A program made the translations under genes and the position numbers. From positions 1 through 64,000 of the forward strand of contig JAJDAQ010000098.1 in NCBI GenBank assembly GCA_029261815.1: a stretch of DNA of 64,000 nt, in the 5' to 3' direction. Position 1 is the first letter of the stretch, and the number at the start of each line of letters is the position of its first letter. The notes under the pieces were generated by a model, which saw only the letters and a program-made list of their open reading frames with translations, was not told where the DNA came from and did no database searches. This stretch comes from Deltaproteobacteria bacterium. GTDB taxonomy: Bacteria; Myxococcota_A; UBA9160; UBA6930. This document shows positions 41,127-50,749 of the stretch, one piece after another.

Positions 41127-42575
41127 CTAGTAGCCGGGCGGCGGCGTGAAGCCGCCGATTTCGCGGGCAAGCAGGCGTGTGAAGTCGATGGTCCGTAGGT
41201 CGTCGTACTCGGCGCCCACCGCCTGGAGTCCGATCGGAAGGCCGGCCTTCGACGGGCCGGTGGGAAACACCGTACTGCACAGGTAGGGGCCAACCACGAG
41301 CCCGGACCAGAACAGCTGCTCGAAGTAGGAACGCGAGACGCCATCGACGTCGAGCATCCGAGCCGTCAGCGGACTCTGATCCTGTGGAAATGCCGGCGTC
41401 GCCATCTGTGGGCAGATGAGGATGTCCCACTCATCGAAGAAGTCCCGCCATACCATGCGCAATCGTTCGCGTTGATTGTTGGCCGACAACCACTCCGCGT
41501 GGTCGAGGACCGTGCCGCGAAGACTCATCGCCTCCCGAGAACGATCCTGCGGGTCGAGCTGGGCCACGCGTTCTCGGATCGACGCTCGCGCGGCCGCCGG
41601 CACCCCCGCACCCATCACGGCGTTCAGGACCTCGAGATAGTTCTCATGGGCCCCTGCGATGTCACAGTCGGGCCGGGCACTGTCGGACACCGTGGCGCCC
41701 AGCCGCGACAACGACTCGCCAACTTCGCTGACCCGATCCGAGATCTCCGAAGCGACAGGCGCGAGGGCCTCGTCGGGCCAGATGGCGATCCTGAAGTCCG
41801 CAAGCGATTCCCGCTCCGGCTTCGGCAGCTCGAGCTTCCATCCCGGCCGATCGAGCGGTTCCGCCCGACCCAGCAGCGACATCGCCAACGCGAGATCCTC
41901 GGCGCTACGCGCGAGCGGGCCGCAAACGGCGATGTCGGGGCCCGCCACCATCCCTGGGATTCCGTGGCCCTGCGGAGGGACGATGCCCCAAGTCGGCTTG
42001 TGGCCATAGACGCCACAGAAGTGGGCGGGGTTTCGAATCGATCCACCAATGTCCGAACCACTCTCGAGTCCGCAGAAACCGGCGGCGAGCGCGGCAGCGG
42101 AGCCGCCGGATGACCCGCCCGGCGTACGCGTCAGGTCCCACGGATTGTTGGTCGTCCCGTAGATCGCGTTGTAGCTCTGGAAATCGCCGAGATTGATCGG
42201 AACGTTCGTCTTTCCGAGAAAGTGCGCACCCGCCTCCTGGAAAGCGCGAACACTTTCGGAATCGCTCGTCGCGACGTTGTCCCTCAGCTCCGGGATACCC
42301 CACGTCGTCGGGTGACCGGTGAGGTCATAGGATTCCTTGATCGTCATCGGAACGCCGTGGAGCGGGCCGACTTCCGCGCCGGCCGCCAGCCGCAGGTCCG
42401 CTTCGACGGCTGCATCCCGCGCGGCGTCAAAGTTCCGCACGACCACGGCGTTGATATCGCCGTCGTAACGCTCGATCCGCTCGATGTAGAGGTCGGTCAA
42501 CTCGACCGAACTGATCCGCTTCTGGCGAATGTCGTTCGCCAACTCGATCGCTGTGTGGAACGCAAACTCCGTCAT
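41127..42575 (-). CDS. Amidase signature family hydrolase
   Basis: 482 residues. The amidase signature is clear: TRTPGGSSGGSAAALAAG, then GSDIGGSIRNPAHFCGVYG, with the Ser-cisSer-Lys triad (Lys in VPMTIKESYDLTG). It should hydrolyse an amide or ester in the cytoplasm; the substrate is unknown. Spacing of 20-21 bases to neighbours on both sides supports one transcript. Together with the amidohydrolase in the same operon it suggests a nitrogen-containing or amide-linked substrate. Confidence 0.92.
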   Translation of the reverse strand: MTEFAFHTAIELANDIRQKRISSVELTDLYIERIERYDGDINAVVVRNFDAARDAAVEADLRLAAGAEVGPLHGVPMTIKESYDLTGHPTTWGIPELRDNVATSDSESVRAFQEAGAHFLGKTNVPINLGDFQSYNAIYGTTNNPWDLTRTPGGSSGGSAAALAAGFCGLESGSDIGGSIRNPAHFCGVYGHKPTWGIVPPQGHGIPGMVAGPDIAVCGPLARSAEDLALAMSLLGRAEPLDRPGWKLELPKPERESLADFRIAIWPDEALAPVASEISDRVSEVGESLSRLGATVSDSARPDCDIAGAHENYLEVLNAVMGAGVPAAARASIRERVAQLDPQDRSREAMSLRGTVLDHAEWLSANNQRERLRMVWRDFFDEWDILICPQMATPAFPQDQSPLTARMLDVDGVSRSYFEQLFWSGLVVGPYLCSTVFPTGPSKAGLPIGLQAVGAEYDDLRTIDFTRLLAREIGGFTPPPGY

Positions 42576-42596
42576 GGATTCCTCCGTTCGAATCGA

Positions 42597-42875
42597 TCAG
42601 GCCGTCGGGGAGCCGAAGCGCTTCTCGGCGCGAACCCGCGCCTTCGCCGCTTCCACTTCACGATCCCGCGGTTGGGCCTGTGTCGTCAGGTTTTCCAGGA
42701 GTTGCCGGGCCGTCGCAGAGACCTCGACGACCGCCGCATCGAAGGCTGCCTGGTTCGCCTTCGAGGGCTTTGTGAACCCGCTGAGTTTTCGCACGAACTG
42801 AAGGGAAGCGGCGTGGACTTCGTCCGGCGTCGCCGGCGGCTCGAAGTTGAAGAGTGTCTTGATGTTTCGACACAT
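42597..42875 (-). CDS. DUF2277 family small protein
   Basis: 92 residues. The N-terminus MCRNIKTLFNFEPPATPDEV and the following LQFVRKLSGFTKPSKANQAAF match the highly conserved DUF2277 family closely. The end is a charged helix (REVEAAKARVRAEKRF). Function is unknown; the conserved Cys2 and Arg3 are notable. It is located in the operon between a MaoC-like dehydratase and an amidase. Confidence 0.88.
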   Translation of the reverse strand: MCRNIKTLFNFEPPATPDEVHAASLQFVRKLSGFTKPSKANQAAFDAAVVEVSATARQLLENLTTQAQPRDREVEAAKARVRAEKRFGSPTA

Positions 42876-42898
42876 GGGCTCTCTCCTTGCTGGCACGT

Positions 42899-43336
42899 TC
42901 ACGTCGCTCGGCACTGCACCAGATAACTTGCGTCCATCACGAAGGTTTCTTCCTCGCGCTGGTTGGTCAGCACGGTACGCGACCTCACGATCCCCACGCC
43001 CGGCCGCGACGCGGACAGGCGCTTCTCGCTGCAGCGATCGGACAACTGCAGCACATCGTCTACGCGAACCGGGAACGGAAAGCGCAACTCCGAGCCGAGC
43101 AGCGCTGCCACCGCCATCCGCTTTGGGTTCCGAGAGAAGATCAGCGAAGAGATCGAGTAGGTGTGACACGATGAAGCCGTCAGGCCGCCGAACACGGATG
43201 CGGCTGCCATCGCATCATCGGTATGGAACGGCTGCGGGTCCCACTCCGACGCGAACCGAACGATCTCGTCGCGACTCACGTGATGCTCGCCGAGTTCCAG
43301 ACGGACGCCGACTTCCACGTCTTCGAAGTACCGCAT
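42899..43336 (-). CDS. MaoC-like acyl-CoA dehydratase/hydratase
   Basis: 145 residues, single hot-dog domain. The hydratase 2 motif is present: FASEWDPQPFHTDDAMAA, then SVFGGLTASSCHTYS, carrying the Asp and His of R-specific enoyl-CoA hydratases. It should hydrate an unsaturated acyl-CoA. 23 bases precede the DUF2277 gene. The family also contains non-CoA thioesterase-like relatives, so the exact substrate is unknown. Confidence 0.88.
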   Translation of the reverse strand: MRYFEDVEVGVRLELGEHHVSRDEIVRFASEWDPQPFHTDDAMAAASVFGGLTASSCHTYSISSLIFSRNPKRMAVAALLGSELRFPFPVRVDDVLQLSDRCSEKRLSASRPGVGIVRSRTVLTNQREEETFVMDASYLVQCRAT

Positions 43337-43377
43337 GGCCCCAGTCTAGAGCAGGCGCCGCCATCCCGGCCGCAGGA

Positions 43378-44556
43378 TCAACCGACCCGCGCTTCGGGCC
43401 AGACGCGCAGGAAATTCTCGCTGAAGAACTGCGTCTTCACCGCGTCACTCTCCTGTTCGAGCGCCTTCGAGAATTTCCCGATCGGGTTCCGCCCCCCTTC
43501 GACATGCGGATAGTCGCTCGAGAACAAGTAGAGGTGCTCGTTCGACTGCGACACGAGGTTCGCCACGTCTTCATGCGGGAACGGCGTGAACCCCATCTGC
43601 TCCGTCAGTTGCTGCGACGGCGGCCGCTCGAAACGGATCGACTCATCGACGCGGCTGTAGATCTTCGTGATCGAGTCGAGACGGCGCAGCATCTCGGGGA
43701 CCCAGCCGGCTCCCAACTCGACCGCAGCGCCGCGAAGACGCGGATGGCGCTCAAAGACGCCGTCCATCATCAGCATGCTGACAAAGGTCTCCGGCGGCTG
43801 ATGCATGACGGCCGCATCCTTGGTGCGAACGTTCTCGCCGCCTCCCATCCAATCCTTCACGGCCGCGCGACCGTTGTTGCTCCAAGCCTTGAGCGCCTGG
43901 AGTGGCGAGCCGCCAACATGCAGCACGAATGGCGTGCCCGAGTCCGCGAGCCGATGCCAGAAACCTTCCAGTTCCACGTGACCCGGCGCGATGCCGATGG
44001 GCGCCCGATGCGGCACCCAGATCGCCTGCATCCCGTTCTCGAGCGCAAAGTCGAGCTCGCAAATCGCCGACGCCGGATCGTCCAGCGGAACGATGCCGAC
44101 GCCCATCAGCCGATCGTCGTCCGAGCAGAAGTCTGCCATATGTCGGTTGTGTGCGCGGGTAGCCCCGTAGCGCAGCTCGGGCGAAAGCTTCGAACTCGGA
44201 TGGAACGGAAACGCGACGCTATGCGTGGCGAACACGAGCTGCTTCTTGAAGCCGAGCAGGTCCAGCGCCTTGCTCCGGTCGCTCTTGTTGAACGCACCGA
44301 GTGCCTGGATTTCCTTGGAGCTCTCGATGAGTTGGTCGCCGAGCGCAATCTGGGCCTCGACGTGCGCTTCGCTGTGGCGGCCGCCCTGCTTCATGATCAG
44401 CGCGACTTCCTCGTCCGTGACGAGCGATGCGCTGTAGCTCACCTCGGGAATGTCGTCCCGGAGCGCCGGATCAGCGTAGGCCTTCAGGAAGTCGGGCAAC
44501 TCCATGATATGGCTATCAGCGTCGTAAAAGGGTCGATCGGGCGGTGCATACGTCAT
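43378..44556 (-). CDS. Amidohydrolase family protein (amidohydrolase 2 type), copy 1
   Basis: 392 residues. Metal-binding features are FYDADSHIMELPDF (D-x-x-H first strand), PFVLHVGGSP, MQAIWVPHRAPIG and LYLFSSDYPHVEGGRNPIGK. The family includes decarboxylases and hydrolases such as ACMS decarboxylase and gamma-resorcylate decarboxylase. Proteins of this length with FSSDYPHxEG are common in catabolic islands. A paralogous but distinct protein sits at 58175-59239 in the other CoA operon. Confidence 0.9.
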   Translation of the reverse strand: MTYAPPDRPFYDADSHIMELPDFLKAYADPALRDDIPEVSYSASLVTDEEVALIMKQGGRHSEAHVEAQIALGDQLIESSKEIQALGAFNKSDRSKALDLLGFKKQLVFATHSVAFPFHPSSKLSPELRYGATRAHNRHMADFCSDDDRLMGVGIVPLDDPASAICELDFALENGMQAIWVPHRAPIGIAPGHVELEGFWHRLADSGTPFVLHVGGSPLQALKAWSNNGRAAVKDWMGGGENVRTKDAAVMHQPPETFVSMLMMDGVFERHPRLRGAAVELGAGWVPEMLRRLDSITKIYSRVDESIRFERPPSQQLTEQMGFTPFPHEDVANLVSQSNEHLYLFSSDYPHVEGGRNPIGKFSKALEQESDAVKTQFFSENFLRVWPEARVG

Positions 44557-44646
44557 TGGCTCGTCTCCGCGGTGTTTGGGAACTATCGGACAGATCGACC
44601 GCTGGCGCCCGGGGACGGTCGCTCGAACGCGGGGCGGTGCCCGCGT

Positions 44647-44853
44647 TCAGTCCTCCAGCGACAAGACGCGGTTGGGGCAGTAGCGAACGGCAGCTTCGAC
44701 CGCCGGACGTGTCTCACCAGCCGGCTCGTTGTCCAGCACTTCGACGTGCGAATAGCTTCCATCGCTCGACTCCACGACCCGGAACACCTCCGGCGCCTCC
44801 ATCGCGCAAACGCCGTGGCCCTGGCAAAGCCCCAGATCGACCTTGATCCGCAC
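44647..44853 (-). CDS. Ferredoxin (3Fe-4S type, P450 partner)
   Basis: 68 residues from a GTG at 44853. Cluster cysteines: CQGHGVC (C-x2-H-x2-C) and a C-terminal Cys in RYCPNRVL, so only three cysteines. His replaces the fourth-ligand position, as in several mycobacterial P450 ferredoxins. It delivers single electrons to the P450 encoded 11 bases upstream. The reductase that recharges it is not in the window. Confidence 0.93.
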   Translation of the reverse strand: MRIKVDLGLCQGHGVCAMEAPEVFRVVESSDGSYSHVEVLDNEPAGETRPAVEAAVRYCPNRVLSLED

Positions 44854-44864
44854 CTAGCAGGGCC

Positions 44865-46184
44865 TCACGACGCGCGTCGCCGATACCGGAGCCGACACGG
44901 GTCGCTCGGCCGCAGGATCAGCGACGGCATGACATCGCGATAGGTCTCCGGCGGGTCTACCAGCGAGAGCTCATAGCGCCTGAGCAGCGCTGTAAAGATT
45001 GCCTTTACCTGCAGCAGGGCGAACGCATTTCCGACGCACTTCCGCTTGCCCGCGCCAAATGGGATCGCGGCAAAGACGTGGTCCGGGACGGGACGCGTCG
45101 GATCAAATGTCTCCGGATCTGGGAAGTGCTCGGGAATACGATGGGACACATAGGGAGAGATCATCAACGTGTGGCCGACCGGAAAGTCCTCGCCCCCGAA
45201 CGAGAACGGCTCCATCACCTGCCGAGCGAGCGTCACCAGGGGCGGATGCAGGCGTAGTGTCTCGTGGACGAATGCGTCGAGCTTCGGGATTTCGCGAAGC
45301 GCCGCGAACGAGAGCCCGTCGCCATCCCGGTAGACCGCGTCGATCTCTTCCGCGATCGCGGGTTGATATTCGGGGTGTCGCGCCAGCTCGACACTCACCC
45401 AGCTCGCCGTATTCGAGCTCGTATGGAAACCGGCGAACATGATCCAGACGATCATCCCCGGGATCAACTCGTCGGCGAGGGGCGTGCCATCCTGGTACCG
45501 CGCGTCCAGGAATGTCTGCAGCATGTCGGGCTGCGGACCCGCTTGCTGCCGCCGCTCCTGGACCACTTGCATGAGCATGTCCTGAAGCGCAGCACGTGCC
45601 TCGTCCCGCTTTCGAAAGACGTCGGTTTCCGCCGTGGCGTCGACCACGGCCTCGGGTGAGATCGCGTGCTCGAGATCCGCGAACAGGCGTCCGAAGTCGT
45701 CGGTCAAGCGCTCACGAAAGACAGGGCCCATCAAGCAGTGGGTCGATGTGTTGAGCACGAGTTCCTTGAATGTCTCGTAGAAGTCGCGCTCGCCCTCGTC
45801 TCCCCAGTCGGAAACAAACGCTTCCACTTCGGCCGCGACGACCTCGGCATAACCGCGCATCTTGTCGGGCTTCAGCGCGTTCGCCTGGAAGCGGACCTGC
45901 TGCCGCTCCACTTCGAGCGGGGCGCCATACTGGATGCCTTCACCAAAGACGGGAACCATGTACTGGTACGGGACCGACGCCGAGAGTTGCTCATCGGGCG
46001 CCCGAAAGGCGGCTTCCTGGCCATCCGCATCTGCGATCAACGTATGCGGCGCACCGGCGAGATCGAAGTCTGCCATGGCGCCACACTCGTGGTAGGCGCG
46101 CAGGAGGAAGCGGGCCGGGTTCGCGAGGAACTCTTCGTAGTGGCCGGTCCCGGGCTTGGCTCCGCTCACGGTCGGACGCGTCAT
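44865..46184 (-). CDS. Cytochrome P450, CYP51-like
   Basis: 439 residues. The I-helix reads MFAGFHTSSNTASW, near the AGHHTS of sterol 14-demethylases (CYP51). The haem loop is IPFGAGKRKCVGNAF with Cys383, and VHETLRLHPPL carries the ExxR. There is no N-terminal membrane helix. CYP51-type enzymes remove a 14-methyl group from sterols, but many bacterial relatives have other substrates. The first Cys-rich partner, a ferredoxin, follows at once. It heads the seven-gene minus-strand operon ending at 40153. Confidence 0.92.
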   Translation of the reverse strand: MTRPTVSGAKPGTGHYEEFLANPARFLLRAYHECGAMADFDLAGAPHTLIADADGQEAAFRAPDEQLSASVPYQYMVPVFGEGIQYGAPLEVERQQVRFQANALKPDKMRGYAEVVAAEVEAFVSDWGDEGERDFYETFKELVLNTSTHCLMGPVFRERLTDDFGRLFADLEHAISPEAVVDATAETDVFRKRDEARAALQDMLMQVVQERRQQAGPQPDMLQTFLDARYQDGTPLADELIPGMIVWIMFAGFHTSSNTASWVSVELARHPEYQPAIAEEIDAVYRDGDGLSFAALREIPKLDAFVHETLRLHPPLVTLARQVMEPFSFGGEDFPVGHTLMISPYVSHRIPEHFPDPETFDPTRPVPDHVFAAIPFGAGKRKCVGNAFALLQVKAIFTALLRRYELSLVDPPETYRDVMPSLILRPSDPCRLRYRRRAS

Positions 46185-46356
46185 GGTCTACGCCTCCGGA
46201 CCGAAGATCGTCGACAACCATTCGCTCACGGGACGGATCGGATCCTTCCGAGCGGCCCGACACCTCGCCGTCCAGTCGAATCCTGCGCGACGGAACATAG
46301 TCATGCGGGCAAAGTCTCCATGCGACGGCGAACGGTCGAGGCCGCGGGAACGAGAA

Positions 46357-48573
46357 TCAGATCGCGGCCACTCGAACGGGGATCCCATTGAGGACCGCGT
46401 TTCCGGACAGCGGATCGAGCGGAAGCTCATCTGTCAGCCGGTTCGAGTTGACGCCAGCATTCGCCGCCGCAACCCGCAGACGCGTACCCGGGCGATCGTG
46501 ACCAAAGCCGTGAGGAAGGCTCACGACACCGCGAAGGATGTCGTCACAGAGTTCGACAGGTGCCTCGACTTCGCCGACCCGCGAAGCGATGCGTGCGAGA
46601 TCCCCCTCGCCGAGGCCGAGCTCCCGCGCGTCGTCGGGATGCACCTGCAGTGTGCACTGCTCGCGACCGCGCACGAGCACGTCGATGTTATGCATCCACG
46701 AGTTATTCGAACGGAGCATCCTGCGACCCACCAGCACCAATCCCTTCGCCGGCTCAACGTCGAGCTTCTGCTCGAGGCGTGCGAGGTCGTCCAGGATCAC
46801 CTGAGGCGCAGCTTCGATCTTGCCCGTTGGCGTACGAAGGCTTCCCGGCAACGCGGGCTCGAGCGGGCCAAGGTCGATTCCGTGGGGCGCAGCCTCCAGG
46901 CGCTCGAGGCTCAATCCGTCGGGCTGCCCGCCGAATGCGTCACCGTAGGCGCCCGTCCGGAGGAGAACGTCGAGAATCCGTTCGGTCGGGGGCCGATGTT
47001 CGAGTTCCTTCTCGAGTTCGGCCGCGCGGGCGTCGTCGCCCCCTGTCACCCGGCGCAAGCTGGCACGCACGATCTGGTTCGCAACATCGTCCGCGCTGAC
47101 CCCGGTGCCCTTCCCGCCAAAGATGCCGGACAAGCGCGAGTGGATCTCGGCTTCGGACGGCGCTGAAGTCTCGAAGACCGGGGCCGAGTAGTTCGCGACG
47201 TTGCGAACCGAGATGGCATAGAACGCCAGGTCGTAATGGCTCCGCTCGAGGATCGAAGGCGGCGGCAGGATGACGTCGGCATGGCGCGTCGTCTCGTTCA
47301 GGTATGGGTCGACGCTGACCATGAAGTCCAATGCTTCGCAGGCCTTGTCGAGTCGTTCGCCATTCGGCGTCGAGAGCACTGGATTCCCGGCCACTGTGAG
47401 GAGGAAGCGCAGACGCCCTTCTCCCGGGGTATCGATCTCCTCGGCCAGCGCCGCCACCGGCAACTCGGAGGAAATCTCGGGCAGGTCGCGGACGCGACTG
47501 CGCCAGCGCCCGGTCTGGAAGACACGGCCCGGAATCGGCTCTGCGTCGGCCGAAACCAGGGGACCATGCGCCGGACGCGAGAACATTCCGCCGCCCTCCC
47601 GGTCGAGGTTCCCGGTGAGCAACGTCAGTAGATCCGTGGCCCACGATGCCAGCGTGCCGAACTCGACCGTGTGGACGCCCATCCGTCCATAGACGACCGC
47701 GTGTTCGGCGGTCGCGAGTTCGCGCGCGAGCCGGCGGATCTCGTCAGCCGCGATCCCGGTGTGTCCCGCCACGCGCTCAGGCGTGAACGGAGCAATGCGC
47801 TCGCCGACCTCGGCGAGACCATTGGTGAAATCGCCGACGCGCCCCGGGGCAACAAGGTCTTCGTCGAATAGGACCTGGGCCATCGCCACCAGCAACAGCG
47901 CATCGCTGCCGGGCCGGACGAACAAGTGCTCGTCGGCCTGCTTCGCCGTCCGCGTCCGACGCGGATCGACCACGACGATCTTGCCTCCGCGCTCACGAAT
48001 CGCCCGTAGTCGACCCGGAAAGTCACCGGCCGTGCAGAGACTCCCGTTCGATTCGAGGGGGTTCGCGCCTAGCATCAGAAGCCAGTCGGTGCGGTCCAGA
48101 TCGGGGACCGGAATCGCCCCACCAAACATCATCGCCGCGGACACTTCCCTTGGCCGTTGGTCAACGGTCGACGCCGTGTAGAGATTCCGCGTCTCGAGTG
48201 CGGACAACATCGGGCGAACGAAGAGTGAGCCCGCCATGTTGTGGACATTCGGATTGCCGAGGTAGGCCGCGACCGCACCGCGACCATGCGCGTCAACCAC
48301 GCTGTCGAAACCGGCCTGAACGGCCTCGAACGCCTCCTCCCAGGAGACTTCGACGTGTTCGCCGTCCTTTCGCACCAATGGCATTCGCAGCCGATCGGGA
48401 TCCACGTGGAGTTTCCCGAGCGTGGAACCCTTGGGGCAGATGAAGCCGCCGCTCAGGACATCGTCCTTGTCACCGCGGATGCGAGTGACCTCGTCCCCTT
48501 CGACGCGGATCTCCAGGCCACAGGTGGCCTCGCAGAGGGGACAGGTGCGAAACACGGTGCGCTCGGTCGTCAT
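46357..48573 (-). CDS. Molybdopterin-dependent oxidoreductase (DMSO reductase superfamily)
   Basis: 738 residues from ATG 48573, overlapping the hydrolase stop (ATGA). An N-terminal 4Fe-4S site has CPLCEATC (Cys11, 14, 18) and Cys46 in GFICPKG. Molybdopterin-binding landmarks are WLLMLGANPLESNGSL, IVVVDPRRTRTAKQADEHLFVRPG split across loops, and C-terminal VSLPHGFGH. No cysteine or selenocysteine is obvious at the formate dehydrogenase metal-ligand position; the segment reads STVDQRPREVS. The substrate is unknown. No small electron-transfer subunit is next to it, and no Tat signal is visible, so it is cytoplasmic. Confidence 0.9.
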   Translation of the reverse strand: MTTERTVFRTCPLCEATCGLEIRVEGDEVTRIRGDKDDVLSGGFICPKGSTLGKLHVDPDRLRMPLVRKDGEHVEVSWEEAFEAVQAGFDSVVDAHGRGAVAAYLGNPNVHNMAGSLFVRPMLSALETRNLYTASTVDQRPREVSAAMMFGGAIPVPDLDRTDWLLMLGANPLESNGSLCTAGDFPGRLRAIRERGGKIVVVDPRRTRTAKQADEHLFVRPGSDALLLVAMAQVLFDEDLVAPGRVGDFTNGLAEVGERIAPFTPERVAGHTGIAADEIRRLARELATAEHAVVYGRMGVHTVEFGTLASWATDLLTLLTGNLDREGGGMFSRPAHGPLVSADAEPIPGRVFQTGRWRSRVRDLPEISSELPVAALAEEIDTPGEGRLRFLLTVAGNPVLSTPNGERLDKACEALDFMVSVDPYLNETTRHADVILPPPSILERSHYDLAFYAISVRNVANYSAPVFETSAPSEAEIHSRLSGIFGGKGTGVSADDVANQIVRASLRRVTGGDDARAAELEKELEHRPPTERILDVLLRTGAYGDAFGGQPDGLSLERLEAAPHGIDLGPLEPALPGSLRTPTGKIEAAPQVILDDLARLEQKLDVEPAKGLVLVGRRMLRSNNSWMHNIDVLVRGREQCTLQVHPDDARELGLGEGDLARIASRVGEVEAPVELCDDILRGVVSLPHGFGHDRPGTRLRVAAANAGVNSNRLTDELPLDPLSGNAVLNGIPVRVAAI

Positions 48574-49406
48574 CGGAGGAGTCTGCCATAGCCGTCCCCG
48601 CCTGGGGACTCCTGGTCGAGGAAGCGGATGGCTTCCTCGATGAACCGCCCGTCGGTCACCGGTCCGAGGTGGTCGGCGCCCTGAATGCGCAGGAGCGTGG
48701 CGTTCGGGATCTCCTCCGCGAGGCGTGCATCGGTCTCTACGTACGGTCGATCCTCGCTGCCGTTCAGGATCAAGACCGGGTTGGGCGAGACAGACAGCAG
48801 GTCGCCGCCCAGCACCAGCGGAAAGCCCTCTGGCCACATCTGGAGTGCAGCCAGCGCCAATGCCTCACGATCATTGTCCGATTCGAGATCAATGTAGTTC
48901 CGGTACATCCGACCGAGCGGCGTCGTCACGTTCTCCGCATCCGGTGCGCGGAGAGCATCGGCAATCTCGGGAGCCTCGGCGACGGAAGCGGGCGATTCGT
49001 CCCCGATTCCCATCCAGATAAAAGCTCCGAAACGGTTGCCGTGGTGGGCCAACAGGTGGACACCGCTGAAGGCGCCGAGTGAGTGGCCTGCGAAGTCCGC
49101 GCACGCGACATCCAGGTGTTCCAGAACGGCCAGTGCGTCGTTGGCCATCGCCGCATAGCCGTACCGAGCGGCGTCGTGGGGCTTGTCGCTCCGGCCGTGG
49201 CCACGCACATCAAAGCCGATCACCAGACGCTCCTCGCCCAGCCTGCGGACCCAGCCGGGATCCACCCAGTTCGCACGCACGTTCGCACCGTACCCGTGCA
49301 TCAGGAGGATTGGTCGCCGGTCGCTCGCGGCCCCGGAGACCTCATACGCGATTCTCAGGCCATCGCTATCGGCAAATCCCTGCCCTGCGCCGATGTCATG
49401 CGTCAT
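48570..49406 (-). CDS. Alpha/beta hydrolase
   Basis: 278 residues from ATG 49406. Fold and triad: ILLMHGYGANV (oxyanion loop), IGFDVRGHGRSDKP, nucleophile Ser in FAGHSLGAFSG, Asp in LNGSEDRPYV, and His in GADHLGPV. Likely a small esterase, lactonase or C-C bond hydrolase. Its stop overlaps the molybdoenzyme start, so the two are made together; a shared pathway is likely but not defined. Confidence 0.9.
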   Translation of the reverse strand: MTHDIGAGQGFADSDGLRIAYEVSGAASDRRPILLMHGYGANVRANWVDPGWVRRLGEERLVIGFDVRGHGRSDKPHDAARYGYAAMANDALAVLEHLDVACADFAGHSLGAFSGVHLLAHHGNRFGAFIWMGIGDESPASVAEAPEIADALRAPDAENVTTPLGRMYRNYIDLESDNDREALALAALQMWPEGFPLVLGGDLLSVSPNPVLILNGSEDRPYVETDARLAEEIPNATLLRIQGADHLGPVTDGRFIEEAIRFLDQESPGGDGYGRLLR

Positions 49407-49600
49407 GCGGACACGATAGACCGCCCGCCGGCGCGTACGCATCGCGCATACCACGTTCGGTAGACGATCCGTGGGCACGCCTACGCCATCTGGTCGACGC
49501 GCCCCCGCTGACGTGCGCATAGGGTCGCCTCCACGCCGGCATGAGGCCTGCGCGCAGTCGCTCGGAAGCGGCTGCCACCCACCCACGGAGACATCGTCCC

Positions 49601-50635
49601 ATGGTCCATTCACTTTCTCCTCTCTTGAGCGCTGCCGCGCTCGCATGGCTGACGGTCTGCAGCCTGCTGATTGCGGCCCCAGTCCCCGCGTCCGCTGAAT
49701 CTCGCGTATGCAGCGCGACCGCCCAGCTCCAGTTCAAGGCCTGTCGCGCAGAAGCCCGCTCTGACCTCCAGACCACCAAGGCGTTCTGCCTCAACGAAGA
49801 CGCGGGCCCGCGTGGGTGTCGACGAGACGCCGCCGAAGCACACGACGAGGCGCGAAACCTCTGCTCGGACCAGCTTGCCGCACGGCGCAACCTGTGTGGA
49901 ACCATCGGCGAAGCCCCTTACCAACCCGACATGGACCCGGATCATTTCCAGGATCCGCGAAACCCCTGGAACCCGAACCCGTACTTCCCGCTCGCGGTCG
50001 GAAATCGCTGGGTCTTCGAAGAAGACGGCGAGCGCATCGAGATCGAGGTGCTCGACGCGACCAAACGGATCTCCGGGATCGACTGCGTCGTCTACCGCGA
50101 CACCGTGACGAGCGACGGCCTCCTCGTGGAGGACACGGATGACTGGTTCGGCATTCGCCACAATGCAGACGTCGTCTACTGCGGAGAGGAAGTGAAGGAC
50201 TACGAGTATTTCGAAGGCGATGACCCGGAATCTCCGGAACTAACATCGATCGATGGTCGATTCAAGGTCGGTGTAGACCTCGCGAAATCTGGCATCACGT
50301 TTCTCGGAACTCCCAGCGTCGGGATCACGTACCGACAGGAATGGGATCCGGGTAATGCTGAGGACATCGGGTCCGTTCTGTCCACGACCTACGGCTACGG
50401 GAGCGACCCCGTACTCGACGCGTTCGTTCCGGAGGCATTGGCCAACCTGATGTGTCCCGACCATGACTGCATTGTGATCGCGGATCAGTCGACGCTCGAC
50501 CCCGACTCCTTCGAGCACAAGTTCTATGCGCGCGGGATCGGGAAATTCCTGGAGGTGAAGCCCGATGAAGGAGAATTCGTTCCGCTGGCGGAATGCAACT
50601 TCGACCCGCGATGCGACGCGCTGCCAATCGAGTAA
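49601..50635 (+). CDS. Secreted protein of unknown function
   Basis: 344 residues from ATG 49601. A signal peptide is followed by a Cys-rich segment (about 30-95: ESRVCS, FKACRAE, FCLNED, LCSDQLAARRNLCGT). Then a domain opens with NPYFPLAVGNRWVFEEDGER, a motif common at the start of unrecognised secreted beta-rich domains. The remainder is acidic. The four or more pairs of cysteines suggest disulfide bonds in the periplasm or outside. Homologues with the same YFPLxxGNxW motif exist, but I cannot assign a function. Confidence 0.75.
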   Translation: MVHSLSPLLSAAALAWLTVCSLLIAAPVPASAESRVCSATAQLQFKACRAEARSDLQTTKAFCLNEDAGPRGCRRDAAEAHDEARNLCSDQLAARRNLCGTIGEAPYQPDMDPDHFQDPRNPWNPNPYFPLAVGNRWVFEEDGERIEIEVLDATKRISGIDCVVYRDTVTSDGLLVEDTDDWFGIRHNADVVYCGEEVKDYEYFEGDDPESPELTSIDGRFKVGVDLAKSGITFLGTPSVGITYRQEWDPGNAEDIGSVLSTTYGYGSDPVLDAFVPEALANLMCPDHDCIVIADQSTLDPDSFEHKFYARGIGKFLEVKPDEGEFVPLAECNFDPRCDALPIE

Positions 50636-50653
50636 CCGACGAGCCAGGGACGC

Positions 50654-50670
50654 GCGAAGTTTCCCTTCGC
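50654..50670. terminator. Hairpin between convergent genes
   Basis: GCGAAG / CTTCGC with 5-base loop TTTCC, 18 bases after the secreted protein gene and 80 bases before the end of the convergent SDR gene. No T tract follows on the plus strand. Confidence 0.3.
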
Positions 50671-50749
50671 CCGCCCTCTGCGAAGCGCCGCACCTCTCCG
50701 GGTCGACGCCGAGCGGGGGGCGGGCATCTCGCGTCCCGACTGCGGGCGC

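Noticed and set aside
42847-44943. Plus-strand open frame of 698 residues
   Set aside because: Antisense to the MaoC, amidohydrolase and ferredoxin genes. Composition is Arg-rich and no motif is present.
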